A DNA stretch of 64,000 nt from Datnioides undecimradiatus (GCA_008933995.1 WARS01000031.1:896001-960000), one strand, 5' to 3'. Counted from the first letter of the stretch, positions 1 to 12,395 are shown. The notes: generated from the letters alone by a model not told the origin. Numbers and translations are program-made.

Positions 1-1077
1 GAATAGTATATGAAAAGTGTCAGTGTAGCTGACAAATCTCAGGAATATGGTATCGTTTGTACACGGAGCTGTTTAACTTCTTTATGTAAGTGACTTCAGA
101 ACTTTTTTTCACTATATGTGTAAAGAAAAGAGTGCAGAATCAAAAGGTGACCATGAACAATCACACACACACACAAAGCCAGGTCATCATCACCATATTC
201 TCACATCCTCAGTGTGAGTGACACACTGTAGGAGTGGTGCTGGAGGCTGTGGAGATAATTGCCATGTGAAAGGTGATGCTTTTTTATTGACATGTCAGTG
301 TTTTGTGTTAAGCCCTCTTTGGGTGTCATTAGTGTTATGTGGAAATATCATTTATTTGATTCTGCTCGTGCACATCAGGAATTTCAGTCAGTCATCTGGG
401 TAGGGAAATATAATTCACTGGGGAACGGTAATAAAACAGGAACAGACCATTGAGGATGATTCACACAGTATAGAAAACTCCCTTGCTTTTACATGGGCTT
501 TTATGCACTCAAAACATTCATCAACTCTTTGTCAGGACACTCCTCAGATGGCTCAGTTTCATAGGAAAGACTGATGCAGCTGCTGGTTATATTGCCCTTG
601 TAATAGTGATGTGCCAAGTCAGTTACAGCAAGAGACATCAGACATCAATCCCAGAGGCATAATACTGAGGCGAGGACTAAAAATGGTTGCATTCATAAAG
701 CAAAAAACATGCATATTCAGATACCCCTATCACCCTAATTAACACATTTCATGGTCATCATCCAGTCTGGTTCATTTCAGTAACCATGCGTGGACATGAT
801 CCTAATGCCACTTGTGCCATAAGCCCTGATTTGACGTCAACACAGCTGTTTAAATATCAGGCATAGCGATGAACAGAAGGCAGGACTTTTATTGTCTTGC
901 ACAAACATTATGACCAGACCACCAGTTTACAGTTTTTATTTAGCCATGACTATTGATTAATGCTCAAGTCCAAATTTATGACCCATGCACATTAATGTGC
1001 ATTAATAAATTGATCTTTATCAGGACAGGCTACTACAGTGTGTATTGAATAAGTGAAATTCAGAATAAAATATAACT
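1..1077. other. Gene-free stretch
   Basis: I see no convincing exon, RNA gene or complete mobile element here. A short CA run lies near 163-175. A small palindromic stretch around 986-1007 repeats TGCACATTAAT in both orientations; it is too short to assign a role. Confidence 0.5.
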
Positions 1078-1734
1078 TTAAAGGGGACATGATGAAAAAC
1101 ATTTTTTCTTGCCTATACATATTTAAACTAGTCCCCCCTCAGCCTACCAACTCAGAGAATGAGGAAGGAAGACAAGTCCTGCATCGTCTCTACAGCCCAC
1201 CCTCTGGTAAAATGGGGCTCCTACGGGCCGTTCAGGTTCAGGTTCAGGTTCTGAACCGCTGTTTCCAGCAGTAAGCTAGCGGTGTGTCGCGATGTTGTTG
1301 GCCAGAGCCAGACATGCAGATTGCTCTGTTGTTGGTTGTAAAAGCCAACACAGATGCCTATATTCTGTTCCAGCCCCAGAAGACCAGAGGAGACCGTGGC
1401 TGCGTTTTATTTTTTTATTCTTTTCAACCATTGCCTCACGCTGTTCGCGGACAGATTCTGGGTCGTAGCTATAGTGTACAGCCGCGGGGTGTTCGTCGGG
1501 AACGCTAGCCATGTTGGATACCGGTCCTGCACCGCTCTGCCAATCTGCCAATCAGCGCAGTGCCTCATTATCACAGCCTCCCCGCCCACTCAGAACTCCA
1601 CATAGATAATGAAAGTAGAGAACTGCAGACTGCAGACCGTCCTCAGAGGCTGATTTTTTTGCCAAAAATGTCAAAAGCTTGTTTTTAAGACATCCAGGAA
1701 CTGTTTTAAAACTAGTATAATATGTCCCCTTTAA
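1078..1734 (+). mobile_element. TTAA-flanked MITE (piggyBac-like), with a THAP-like remnant inside
   Basis: The element starts TTAA-AGGGGACAT (1078-1090) and ends ATGTCCCCT-TTAA (1722-1734). The ends are therefore perfect 9-bp inverted repeats, each next to a TTAA. TTAA target duplications are characteristic of piggyBac elements; PIF/Harbinger (3-bp TWA duplications) is the main alternative because the run TTTAAA allows other cut points. At about 0.65 kb it cannot encode a full transposase, so it is non-autonomous. The interior is richer in GC and CpG than its flanks and contains a short reading frame resembling the start of a THAP zinc finger. A triple GGTTCA unit near 1232-1254 is a local tandem repeat. 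Confidence 0.72.
1292..1468 (+). pseudogene. THAP-like zinc finger remnant, 58 aa
   Basis: This 58-residue frame starts at an ATG inside the TTAA-flanked element. It contains CSVVGCKSQH, then LYSVP and a RPWLRFIF block. That order (Cys-x4-Cys, a short loop, then a Trp in a hydrophobic helix) is typical of the N-terminal half of THAP fingers in fish transposon-related proteins. The second half (Cys-x2-His and the AVPTF box) is not visible in this frame, which drifts into unrelated residues and stops. I infer a captured or leftover first exon of a transposase DNA-binding domain, no longer functional alone. The family assignment rests on pattern recognition; chance similarity is possible. Confidence 0.48.
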
Positions 1735-4700
1735 TTTGAACTTTAGATGCTTCAACAGGCTTGAATGTATTGTACAGCATATCTGAGAAAGCAAGTAAAG
1801 ATAACTTCAAACTGAGCTAAAATGAAAGCTGATGTAAATCAATAATATAATATTAATGATAGGTCACACGACTTCTTGTATTTTGTTAAGTGGACACTCA
1901 GCGAAGACAAAGACTTAGCCTTATTAACCACTCGTTGCATTATTAGACATTAGCACTTTTCCCCAACATATATTCCAGGTCAAGTGGATCCACGCTCCAC
2001 TGGGACCACTTCAAGCCAATGTGGAGTCTACACCCCCTGTAATCTGCCAGTTCATGTGCCATGAATTAAGGGCTTATTGCTGCTCTACGCACAAGTATGT
2101 CATTCTTGTTTCAATGGTACATTCACTGATTTCTCTTCAATTAAAGGTAGATCCGGTGCTTACAGACGAAGGAGTGTAAGTGTTGAGTGGTGTGTGGGAG
2201 GGAGAGAACAACTACAGGAGGTGTATGTTTCTTTTCTTTTGCCAGACCTGTGCTGTAGGAGTAATACGGTGTTTGTGTCGTAGTAGCAGCTGCGTCGATG
2301 ACACAACTTTTTCAGTGACCTTAACAAGAAAGCACATACGCTGTCACCAACTAACTTCTGTTTTTTTTTTTTTTTTTTTTTAGAAAAGACTGACTATTAG
2401 AGCCATGAAAGCCTGGTATCCAAACACTAGTTTTTTTTTTTACTACAGCTTTACATTTTTTGAAAATGCATTACAAGGTTAATGTGGCTTATGTTTTTGT
2501 GTCTTGGATAAAAGAGGCTGTTTATACTTTTATAAATTTTGTAGTGAAGTTGACTCTAATGACACAGTGGTGTTTGTCAGTGGGTGCACGAGATGGACTG
2601 GGAGAAAGGCTTGCTGCTCCAAGCTAAATTCAACTTGTATAAGAATTATGCTCAAAGGGAGGGAGAGATGAACAAGATCGTTCTACAAGAAGATTTTGCT
2701 TTTAATGGTCATTTGCTGTTTTGAGGATGTGGTGAGTGCTCACCCCTTGTGCTATGTCCTGATAAGACATCCATTATCAGAGTAGAAATGTTTTATCATA
2801 GGATAGAGGTGATTGCTCAGAATAACTTTGGATTGGTTTGCAGTAAAACTTCCTTCTAAGGGGACCAATGTAGGGGTTGTTGTCAAGATGATGGTGACGG
2901 ATGATTCCTCTGACTATATCACTTTTTTCCCACATCTCTGTAGACCAGTGCTCGCAGTTTTTTGCCCCACTGAACCCTCAAACGTGCATCCATCTTTGTA
3001 ATGAGGGGTTTATGCACTGCAAGCTTTCTTTAATATTCCTCTCTCTGTAATTGTCCACGGACGGTTTCTGTTGACTCGCGTCCTGCATTGACATTCTCAA
3101 TATCCTGAGGAAGAGCTGCATTTTTGTTTTGCCTTAGTATATCCCACGAACACCTGAGCATCATCAAGTGTGTGTGCTGTCAACCACAGTTTCTGATGTC
3201 ACTCCCATAGATCTTAATGCTGATGACTGAAGCTCCTGTCATCCGTGCAACAAGACAATGAGTGAGTGTTTGTGTGAGTGTGAAGAATGGAGTCTGCAAA
3301 CAGGAGTCTGTATTTAGTCTCTTGGTCTAAACTTAGGCTTGGAAAATCAAAAGAATTAATTTATTGTCTTTACATCCTGCTGTTGATTTGTTATCATGAC
3401 AGGACATATTTCTCTCAGAGCTGGAGGGTTCAGGTCTGGTTTATTCAGTATCAGTATCCATACTGTATTCTTTTAAAGGGTGCTTGACTTTTTGTTTTAC
3501 GCTGATCCTAGTGGTCAGTTTGTGAGGAGTTGAGGGGTCATATAACCCCCCTCATGGTAGAGTTTACTCTCTTTGACTGTCTTGCTGTCATCTGATGCAT
3601 GTTTTAGTGCGTGTGCAGCCAGTTACACTCCCATCAGGTTTTTCTCACCCACTTTCTTGGTGTGCTGGTAAATCCTCACTCCTGCCAGCTATTGTTTCAC
3701 TAGCTGTAACAGCATGGTTGTTTGACATTTGTATTACTGAAATTGCGTCACATTTTACCTCAGAGACAACCTTGTTATCTAATACAAGTACACAACAGAG
3801 CAGTGTCATCAAAACAGAGGCTTGGACCAAAAAAATACTCATATGTTCCTTCTATTATTGTAATCCTGTAGATTTTTCTGTACTCGCATGAGAACGGAAT
3901 TTGATTTCCATAACTAGAACAGACTGAGGAAGTTCATGTGTAAAATATACAGTAATTCAGAAAAAAAATGTGCAGAGCTTATATAACTCCAACAAAACTC
4001 CCCAAAAAGTGTTGGCATGGTTGTGGGAGCAGCAGCTCTTTGTCACGTCTTTTGTTGGGGTGCCCAGAAATGCTTCTCTTTTTCTTTTTTTTAATCCAAG
4101 GTTTGGTCATGAATGAAATCCTATATACAATTTTTTTCATTTTTTGCCCTGTACTGTGTCGGCTAGACCAGAAATTTGACTCATTTTCTTTGCACTCCGG
4201 ATAAATAATAATCTTGAACTGGAAAGAGTGCACACCATCCTGCTGTGTGATAAGTAACTTGCTGGAGGATCATCTTGATCTGTTAAACAATGAGAGAGCA
4301 GCAGTCTATCTTAAAAGACACCAATAAAAGCCTGAGCAACCACTGGGATGTAGTTGGGAACTTTGTGGAAACACACCATGTTAGACTGCTGTTAGCTTAG
4401 ACTGTATTACTCCATTAATTGTTCTGTACCCAACCCAGCCCATCCAACAAATAAAACTCTTAGTCTCACAGCAAACCGCCAGCTTCCATGGACCACTGAC
4501 TGACATTTTATTGTCTCTGCTCCAGCTGACAGGGAACCTACCATCTGCTCAAGAAAACAGAAAGCGTGGCTGAAGTAAACAGGTGCAAGTATTGCAAGAA
4601 TACTCGGTAAACAAAGTAGCCTTTAAGCTACTTAGTTCTTGTCATTGTCGTATGTTGCATGAACACACTGCAACACACAAATGAGCACACCAGACGCGGA

Positions 4701-5543
4701 AAAACGTCATTTGCTGTGAAAAAGGTTTTAGCCTGCAGCTGCTTGTGAGGACCTGATCACGCAGTATGGTGCACACCTGTTCTTCATTACAGTGATCTGC
4801 GACAAACAGCATCAAACAAACATCATCACAGAAGCAATCATGACCCTTCTAACAGTTCACAACCCTTTAAAACCTGAATACATTATCATAACTATAACTA
4901 GCTTAAGTGCTGTTATTAATGTGCACTGGCATGTTTTTAAAGAAACAAAATAGTGCTGTGGGGACAGAGGCTAGTAAAGAAAAGAGAAGTGAAGGGGCCT
5001 TTTCACAGTCTGAATATGGATAGGTTTGGGATGTCACCACAATGCAAAGATGAATGGGGCTTTCAGTGCCTGTGCTTCATTGGTAGTCCCCTGGCTGAGT
5101 GATTTTCTGTCGTGTATCGATAACAACGCAGGTGCTTTATCTCCTCAACATTCCTCTGTTGTTTAATGCTCTTAGAGTATTGAACACTTACATCAAACAA
5201 ACCCAGAAGTCTTCAGGGAACCTCTGCAACTGGCTGGCTTTCCTCAACATGGTGTTCATCCTGGCATAGGAGTCGGACGAGCCCTGAATGTTTTACACAA
5301 CTATTTAATGTCCTCAGTAGGTGACCTTGGTAGCATCTCATTTTAGAGCGAGCTGTAATAATTACTGGTAATTATTTTGTCTTGAAAAATACTAGGTCAT
5401 TCATCTTTAGTACAGAGGGAAAAAAAGCCTCCCCAGACAGTCCAATCTTGCACACACACACATGCACACACATTCAAAAACCTGTGCATTTCTATACATC
5501 ATAGTGCTATTGATCCCATTAACCACTGTGCTACACACCAGCT

Positions 5544-5546
<3 letters not shown>

Positions 5547-5614
<68 letters not shown>
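5547..5614. repeat. (AC)n microsatellite, 34 units
   Basis: An uninterrupted 68-bp run of AC dinucleotides. A shorter impure CA stretch lies about 90 bp upstream (5453-5471). Likely polymorphic in length; the open frame across it on the minus strand is an artefact of the repeat. Confidence 0.98.
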
Positions 5615-5619
<5 letters not shown>

Positions 5620-6097
5620 TGTCTAATTGTTCCAGAGTTTCTGAATAATTCCCTGGCAACACCCCATGTTTGATTTTTCCTTCAAAATCATGTCAGAATT
5701 ATAGCTACATGGGCATTATCATCCCCAAGGTCTGGGACGTAAAACTGCTGGTGGGCATAAATAAAATACCAGGGCAATAATGCCATGTGCATTGCATGAG
5801 AGGGCATAGGATCTCTGAGTGCTTGTGTTTCTATCAGCAGGGCTGCAGCCTTGATTGATGAGGCGATTGAGCCTGGGGAGTTTGCTACAAATCAGCAGTG
5901 TTGTTATGAAGGCTGGCTGGCTAGCCTGCCACGCTTGGATCTCTACAATGTCTCTACTGCTCTGCCCAGGGACAGAGTTTTCACAGCGTTGTCTGACCTC
6001 TGTGGTCAAAGGACAGCTGAGAAATGTTTTTATTCTGACCACTCAGCCAGCTTGGTTAGTGGGAAAGACTTCCTACCACTTGCCTACACATGCGGAT

Positions 6098-6098
<1 letters not shown>

Positions 6099-6153
<55 letters not shown>
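6099..6153. repeat. (CA)n microsatellite, about 27 units
   Basis: A pure 55-bp CA run, 485 bp from the larger AC array. Frames of 78-139 residues running through it owe much of their length to the repeat. Confidence 0.98.
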
Positions 6154-6155
<2 letters not shown>

Positions 6156-9133
6156 ACCAGCAGTGCATCACCCTTCTCAGCCCAAACCTCTTACAAGTCA
6201 CGCAACTCAAGCACACAGGCGCACACCCATACTCACTCACAACCTCCTCCTGCTGCCAATAAAAATGTGAAGAATGAAGACAGTGAGATGGAGCTTCCCG
6301 CCATGGCACAGGGGGAGTTTGGGTAATATTCAGACAGCTTTGCCTCAAGCAATGAAATCAAACAGAAGCTCCCTCCAGAGTTAGATGTCTGTTATTAAAG
6401 GCTGTTCTTTTGCTGTCAGGGTCAGCCCAGACCCTCTCATACCCATGCCCGAAAAAAACCCCACAATGGTAGATGTGGGGAAAAAAAAACAACAACTCAG
6501 GTTGTGTGCGTGTGTGCTCAGTATACAGCACACTTTTCAAAGGTGTTCTGTGGAATAAGTTGCTGCCCTTGAACAAGGTGAAATGATGTCTACATCTTTA
6601 TGTTTAAATTTCCCCACTCTTTTTTTAAAAGGATGGGTGCTGTCAACAGCAAGTTATATGAATGTAGGTAATCACAAAGCGCTAAAGACCCATTTCAGAC
6701 AAAAGTAAGGACCTGGAATAAACTTGTGTTTATAGGTACTGCTGCTGGATCAACACAGAAATGACTCTGATGATGCTGCTGCTCTGATGATGATGCTTAT
6801 ACAGTACCAATAAAAAGAATGTGATTTCTGAAACTCTGTAGAATAACCTTAGCATCACCATAACCCGACAGGAAATAGTTGCGGCAGTATTCACCTGTAT
6901 GAACCACACTTTCATTTTTCTCCATTTGAGATACTTCAGCATGATCAGGGGCAGATTGAGGCTGTGAGGGGAGGGAAAGATTAAAAGTGCACGAGTGCAC
7001 GGAAAAGTACAGTTTGAAAAAAAGTTCACAACTGCGGCACAGTGCTTACAACTGTATCACTATGACACCTTTGGAGTAAAAACACTGGCGAAGGGGGAAC
7101 TATTTCATAATTTAGAGACACATTTAAGGGCACCCACTGGTACACTGTGTCACCCTCGAGCAGTGGGCCTCAAACTTTCTCTCATCATGGGCTGACACAC
7201 AAGGCCAAAAACCCGATCAACACTGTCATTGTGGTGTGATCTATTTTTGGTCTTTTAGCTTTGGTCTTTCTAACGTTTTCTAATGGGCAGTCAGCTGTTT
7301 AGGATGCTGACCTTTGTGGATATCATGAGTAAACCTCAATATTTTCGCATTAAATCGTTTATGTCATTGCAATACAATGCACATTTATAGACTTTTCTTG
7401 TAAAGTTATTAGCCAGCTTCCTGATTGAGTGTTTTTAATGTAGCTAGCTCGCTGATACAAGCAATGGTCGTCAGTGATGTGAAAAATTGACTCTTGTTTA
7501 CTTTCCAAACACCCTCTGTTTTAGACATTACCACCAATGACGAGTGGTAAATCTGCCATCATCATTATCACTGAAATAGCATGACGTAATAAGCACCACG
7601 TAAGACTGGAATGGTATATCCATAGTAACTAAGGGTGGGTGCAGCTAAGTGAAGGGTCAAGGTGTCTGTACTTTTTCCTCTCTTGAATCTCTCCTAACCA
7701 CAGGAATTCAGAGAAAGGGTCTTTTAAAGCGCCTGCTGTGGCCTAGGGTCCACTGGGCTATTTTTCTTTTCTATAGAGTGGATATGTGTGTGGGTGGTAA
7801 TAAACATCTCCCTCCCTTCTTTCCCACTCCTCACCCCTGTTGGTTTCCCAACCTGTTTGCTTTTCCTTTTGAAGAAAAAGCAAAAAGGACAGAGAAAGGT
7901 AATATAGGGTTCATTACCCTTCAAGTGCATTTGAGTGTAAGTCTTTCTTTTTTTTTTTTTTTAGTGATGGTATATAATATCTGCAGTGCATCCTTGAAGC
8001 AACATCACAGCCTACTGTTTCTTACCATAATATACAAAATTATATTAAACAGTAACCACTTCACAATGATTCTTAATATATACTGCATGAACTCCTAAAT
8101 GATCAATCACTGAACACTTGGAAGAGAATACAAATTCCCCTGTTTCTGATCTTTCAAGTTCACCCAAACAGCTTCATGTGCTGTATAATGTATCTATTTT
8201 TAAGCTGATTGTTCAGTGAGATGCATATTTTAGAACAATCCCATGAGCATTGGAGAAAAGTGTGGCAGTATTACTGAATCCACTGTGTGTCATTGCGTAC
8301 AGCAAACTATGGAGAAAGATATTTTTGATTTTTGGTACAGCAGTGCAGCAATTATGTGATTTGCCTGTTTTACTTGTATCAGACTTTACCATTATAATAT
8401 GTTACTAATAAGGTAAGGTTAATTAAGTTGTTAGGTTACATATTTTTTTAACCAGGTGTAACCAGGTGAATACAGTTCCAGGTAGGTTAAAACATGCTGT
8501 TATCCAGATGCAGATCCAGAGTCCTGGATACAGCCCAAAAGTCCCACTTATCCTTAACAAGCATCCTGCTGTGAGGCAACTCTTTATTTATGCAAGAGTA
8601 AATTATATTTCACGCCGGCAGTTTGAACTGCTTAAGCCTGACTTTGTGAATCTTTTCAATTTTACTCATATATCCCACACTCTGCTCCCACTGGGCAAAA
8701 TATGATGTGATGATATGGCCTACTCTAATCACTTTAACCCCATCTGGAATCCTGTGCTCTTTGCAAATGACTGCACCTCAGTGCATGTGGGTCACAGAAA
8801 CATCCTGCATAGTTTTCACTGCAGGTGTGTTTCCCTTAGCCGGCAGTGACTGAAGTCTTTAAAGCAAACATTTGTAGTGGACAGTTCAGTTCTATACATG
8901 AGTACAAACTCATTGTAACAGCCTAGAGTGATCTATTCTAAAGAAATCATCCCAGTTGGTCTATATTTGTATTTCCTTTTGTAATTTCAGATAGGTTAAC
9001 GTATCTGAGTACTTCAATAGCAGTTTATAAAAACATCATCACTTACATGGTCAATCATACTACCTTATACCCTGAGCCTCCCTCTCAGACCCCTGACTGT
9101 GCTTTATTTTAAAGCCATTCTCTGACCAGTACG

Positions 9134-9838
9134 TTATTTATTAGGGATGTCCCGATCAGGTTTTTTGGCCCTCCGATCATTTGATTTTGAGTATCTGCCG
9201 ATACCGAGTCCCAATCCGATACTTACATAATACATAAAAAAGAATAAAGAAGAGCGAAGAAACAGATCCGGGATGTTCCTTATTTTTTTTTATTTATCTC
9301 ACCTTATTTTAAGAGTCAACAATTCAACAACTGTTTTAACATTCAGCACCTCAATTTAAAATACCTGGCAGGTGCCGTATCAGGTTTGTTGTGTTAAACG
9401 TAGCCCTTTCCTTTCCACCCCTTGCAATCCCATGTTTACATATCTCACAGTTTGCTATGGCAATGTTGTTGTCATCAACTTTATAGTATTTCCAGACCGC
9501 AGACATACTCGCCAAACATTATAGCCTACTCCTCTTCTTATCTCCTCTCTGTACTCGTGCTTTGCGCTTCAAGATGCCTGAGGCATTTAACCAATAGCGT
9601 GTCTGCATCAAAGTGATGTCATGCCGCACGCGTTGATGTTTCTGTGTGGAGTCTCACTCTGTGCCACCGCATAACTATAGATCTCATCTAGGATATGTTA
9701 AAAAAATAATAAGAATATATATACATATATATCCGATCCTGATCAGGAGGTAACGTCCGATTCCGATCGAGTCCGAAACCACGTGATCAGGGCCAATTTC
9801 CGATCACGTGATCGGATCGGGACATCCCTATTATTTAT
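9134..9838 (-). mobile_element. Non-autonomous hAT element with 8-bp target duplication
   Basis: The element spans 9142-9830. It begins TAGGGATGTCCCGATC and ends GATCGGGACATCCCTA, perfect 16-bp inverted repeats. Both sides carry the direct repeat TTATTTAT (9134-9141 and 9831-9838), an exact 8-bp target duplication as expected for hAT transposases. Subterminal sequence repeats CCGATAC, GATCC and CACGTGATC motifs. At 689 bp it is too short for a transposase, but on the minus strand it keeps a short frame with a BED-type finger followed by an AATAAA signal. Perfect ends and duplication suggest a fairly recent insertion. Confidence 0.92.
9351..9506 (-). CDS. BED-type zinc finger fragment of a hAT transposase, 51 aa
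   Basis: A 51-codon frame on the minus strand inside the hAT element, from an ATG at 9506 to TGA at 9351. It reads MSAVWKYYKV near the start, then NCEICKHGIARGG and FNTTNLIRHL. The Cys-x2-Cys pair and the TTNLIRHL helix are hallmarks of the BED finger at the N terminus of hAT transposases and of ZBED proteins. The second metal-binding His normally found a few residues after RHL is missing, because the frame ends PGILN-stop. The upstream side has an ATTGG box and CpG-containing sequence, and an AATAAA lies downstream, so a small transcript is conceivable. I infer it is what an internal deletion of the parent left behind, not a working gene. Whether any peptide is made is unknown. Confidence 0.68.
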   Translation of the reverse strand: MSAVWKYYKVDDNNIAIANCEICKHGIARGGKERATFNTTNLIRHLPGILN

Positions 9839-11110
9839 GATAAACAAAGTTAGTAAGAATATCTTGATGTTACAATATCACTCAAACACCGTGGGATATG
9901 AATAATTTCTTCACGCTGTGTCAAGTCTCATTCCCCGACATTAACTTTCTTCACCCTGAAAGACAAAACAAACAAGGCGGGAGAGTGGCAGTCATTTTCA
10001 CTGACTGCTTAAACTCTTATCAGGTATCGCCTGGAGAGTGTAAGAGTTCTGAATATATGGCATGTGACTCTTTTATCTGATGTTGTCACAAGCCCTTCAA
10101 TACAACTTTGAATTCATGAGTGACTTTGCGGATCTCCTCTCAGGTATCTGTATCGATTACACCAGTAAGTAATTATTTCATATGATTTCATATTAACATT
10201 GATAACTTGACAGTCTGTCATATTTATTTATAGCAGCAACACATCAAGGTGCTTGACATGGACACGCACATGACCTTGCCTTTTCCATGGTTACTAATGA
10301 CAGTGTTAGTGCTGTTTGTAAGCCGTTTGCTGCTCTGTTACACCATTGCTGTGTCGTATCCAGCATGCTCTCAGCTGCCTTCTTCAGCAGACATATCAAG
10401 AAACTGTATTTTTGCCATACATCACTGCAGTCTTTTCAAGCCCTTCATGTTGCCTTTGTTTGAGACAGCACTTGTACTAGCTGATTGTTTCAATTCTCCT
10501 CTGTTAGACAGCATCAAAAATGCTGCACAGCAAAGATCCCCAAAAAAAAATCTATAGCAAATGTAAAGCCCTGCGCTGAAATACTGAGACCATAAAGCAG
10601 CACTGAGGGACTGCTGAAAAGAGAGGGGAAGTAGAGGAAAACAAAACTGCACGTTGATTTTCAAAACCATCCTCAGCAACTGCAAAACTTGCCAGGAACA
10701 AGCAAGAAAAGAATTAATCTTAACTCTTATCAACACTCACTAAAACAACCCCAAACACATTTTTCACTCATTGATAAACTCCTCAGCCCCTTTTACTGCA
10801 AACAAAAAATGCAATAAATTCACATAACTTTTAACAACAAATATGTCAGGAACAGGTGCAATATCCTAAAGTGATAATTATGACATACATCTAGTACTCT
10901 GAACTGAAGGTCTTGAGACTTTTTCTAAATTAGATTGTGCTCAGACCAAATACTTCTAGGCCTCTGCAGCTCAGCTCTGGCACTGTGAATCAAGGGCACC
11001 TGCTGGAGAATCTATGAATCTCTGCAGGTCTGTCTGGCATGATCCTCCAAGGATTTGAATCTTAACTGCATAAACAGGATTTTGTTAGTACACTTGAGGA
11101 CGAGCAGTGT
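9839..11110. other. Gene-free stretch
   Basis: No recognisable exon, RNA or transposon. Opposed open frames of about 100 codons around 10,250-10,740 have no family signature. Confidence 0.5.
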
Positions 11111-11119
11111 TGAAGTATG

Positions 11120-11690
11120 TTTTTTGGGTCCATTTTGGGTCCTCTTCTTTTAAACCTATAAATTCTTCCCCTTGGCTATATGATCAATACATATAACATT
11201 CGTTATCATAACCACGCCAATGACACGATGATTCTAATCTCACTATCCACTGCTGACTTCAACCCATAAATTCCCTAGTCAGCTGCTTGGATGACATCAA
11301 TGGCTGGAGGGCAACAAAATTCCTTTAGCAAAACAGGGAAAAAAATGGGGAACTGGGATTTGGGTTGTGGGTGCCAAAGCCCAGAGACAGCTGGTCTGTG
11401 AATATCTCTCCTCCAGATCACTAAAAACATGTGACCAGAATAAAAAAAAAATAGTGATAACCTTGGATGGCAAACTCAGGTTTTAGGATGATATCAGTTG
11501 CATCACCAATGTTGCCTCAGAAATATCTCCCGAATCTGAGGCTCTTTCCAGAACTGGCTCCCAAACTTGTACATGCATTTGTTATGAGCAGCTACACTAT
11601 TGCACAAAACAAAGTAATCCAAAGATCACAACATGTACAGAACCCATCCCTCAAAAAACATTTGATCATATAGCTCCAGTCGTCTGTCAC
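11120..11690 (+). mobile_element. LINE fragment, L2/CR1-group reverse transcriptase
   Basis: Plus-strand conceptual pieces match the order of the 3' half of an L2-group reverse transcriptase. From 11,125 I read GSILGPLLFNL, then LPLGYMINTYNIRYHNHAND, which is the decayed YADD active-site region (HAND here). DDINGWRATKFL follows near 11,291, then SRSLKTCDQ-like residues, TLDGKLRF near 11,460, and ELAPKLVHAFVMSS near 11,549, and finally HIAPV near 11,665. Several in-frame stops and frame changes separate these pieces, so it is dead. The active-site Asp-Asp pair is already mutated. L2 (Maui-like) is my best family guess; CR1 or Rex are possible alternatives. Confidence 0.72.
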
Positions 11691-12165
11691 AATTATCTGT
11701 TGCTATCTTATTTAAATTCGAATAATAAATAAATGAATTAAATTTATTCAGCAGGGATGTGGACAGATTGTGTGATTGTGATAGATTCACAAATGCACGA
11801 GATACAGTCACAAGACTTTACAGGTGTATAGTTGGGTTCAAAATGAAGTCCAGGTAGAAAGGGGGTTGTGGTTTGACCCATGAGTACCTAGTGCTAATGT
11901 AATAATGTTGTAATAGCTACTGAGTAGACTACTCATGGGCTTGAATGTCAACATGTTGATGGGCATCATGGCTTTGGTGATCTGGTCACAAGAAGGTCTT
12001 TAGTTTTGTCAGCCTGTGTATTAAATCAGTTTGGTAGCAGCACAATGTTGCTTACATTTGTATTAGAGACTGTAGCTTTAAAATTAGAGCTGTTGTTATA
12101 ATAACACACAGAGATTATCATAACAGAACACTCCCAAACATTATGCAAGATCAGTGACACATTGT
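11691..12165. other. Short gene-free stretch
   Basis: AT-rich sequence between two LINE fragments. The first part may be the eroded tail of the L2 copy, but I cannot delimit it. Confidence 0.4.
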
Positions 12166-12395
12166 TTCATCCATTCATTCATGAAGCAGCCATGGAAAGT
12201 CAGGTTTCTGGTGGCAGCTAGGAAAACTTTATAGCCAATTTGTCCTTTTCCCTAGCAACTTCTGTAGCTACACTTAGGGGATCCCCAGGTGCTTCCGTGC
12301 CAGCTGGGACATGTAATCCCTTCGGTGTGTCCTTCTACCCTGAGGTCTCCTCCCATTCAGGCGTGCTGACAACACTTCCAAAGGGAGGTGACTGA
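12166..12395 (-). mobile_element. 5'-truncated LINE 3' end (ORF2 C terminus plus tail)
   Basis: Read on the minus strand, the sequence encodes LPLEVLSARLNGRRPQGRR, then RRDYMSQLARKHLGIP. This is a very common C-terminal block of fish non-LTR retrotransposon ORF2, whose usual form has GRRPRGRP, RWRDY and LAWERLGIP. Further along come EVAREKDKLA and LPPET in other frames, again in the family's order. The copy ends in an imperfect ATGA/ATGG tail (plus strand CATCCATTCATTCATGAA at 12,168-12,185), as expected at a LINE 3' end. It is frameshifted and only the last 0.2 kb is present, so it is a dead 5'-truncated insertion. I do not assign the clade. Confidence 0.68.

Larger units (their letters stand above)
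1735..9133. other. Gene-free stretch with microsatellites
   Basis: I can support no exon, RNA gene or whole transposon here apart from the CA repeats listed separately. There are poly-T runs near 2361-2381 and 7950-7963. Short open frames show no family signature. The block 5,720-6,090 between the two CA repeats stays open in one plus frame for about 80 codons before the repeat, but I do not recognise the protein and give it no gene call. Confidence 0.5.

Noticed and set aside
5407-5616. Open frame rich in Val-Cys repeats
   Set aside because: It is simply the translated AC microsatellite.
5851-6326. Overlapping plus-strand frames with Thr-His repeats
   Set aside because: Much of their length comes from the CA repeat in three frames; no domain is recognisable.
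7161-7200. CAGTGGGCCTCAAACTTTC, resembling a hAT (Charlie-type) end
   Set aside because: I found no partner end and no 8-bp duplication, so it is too weak to list as an element.
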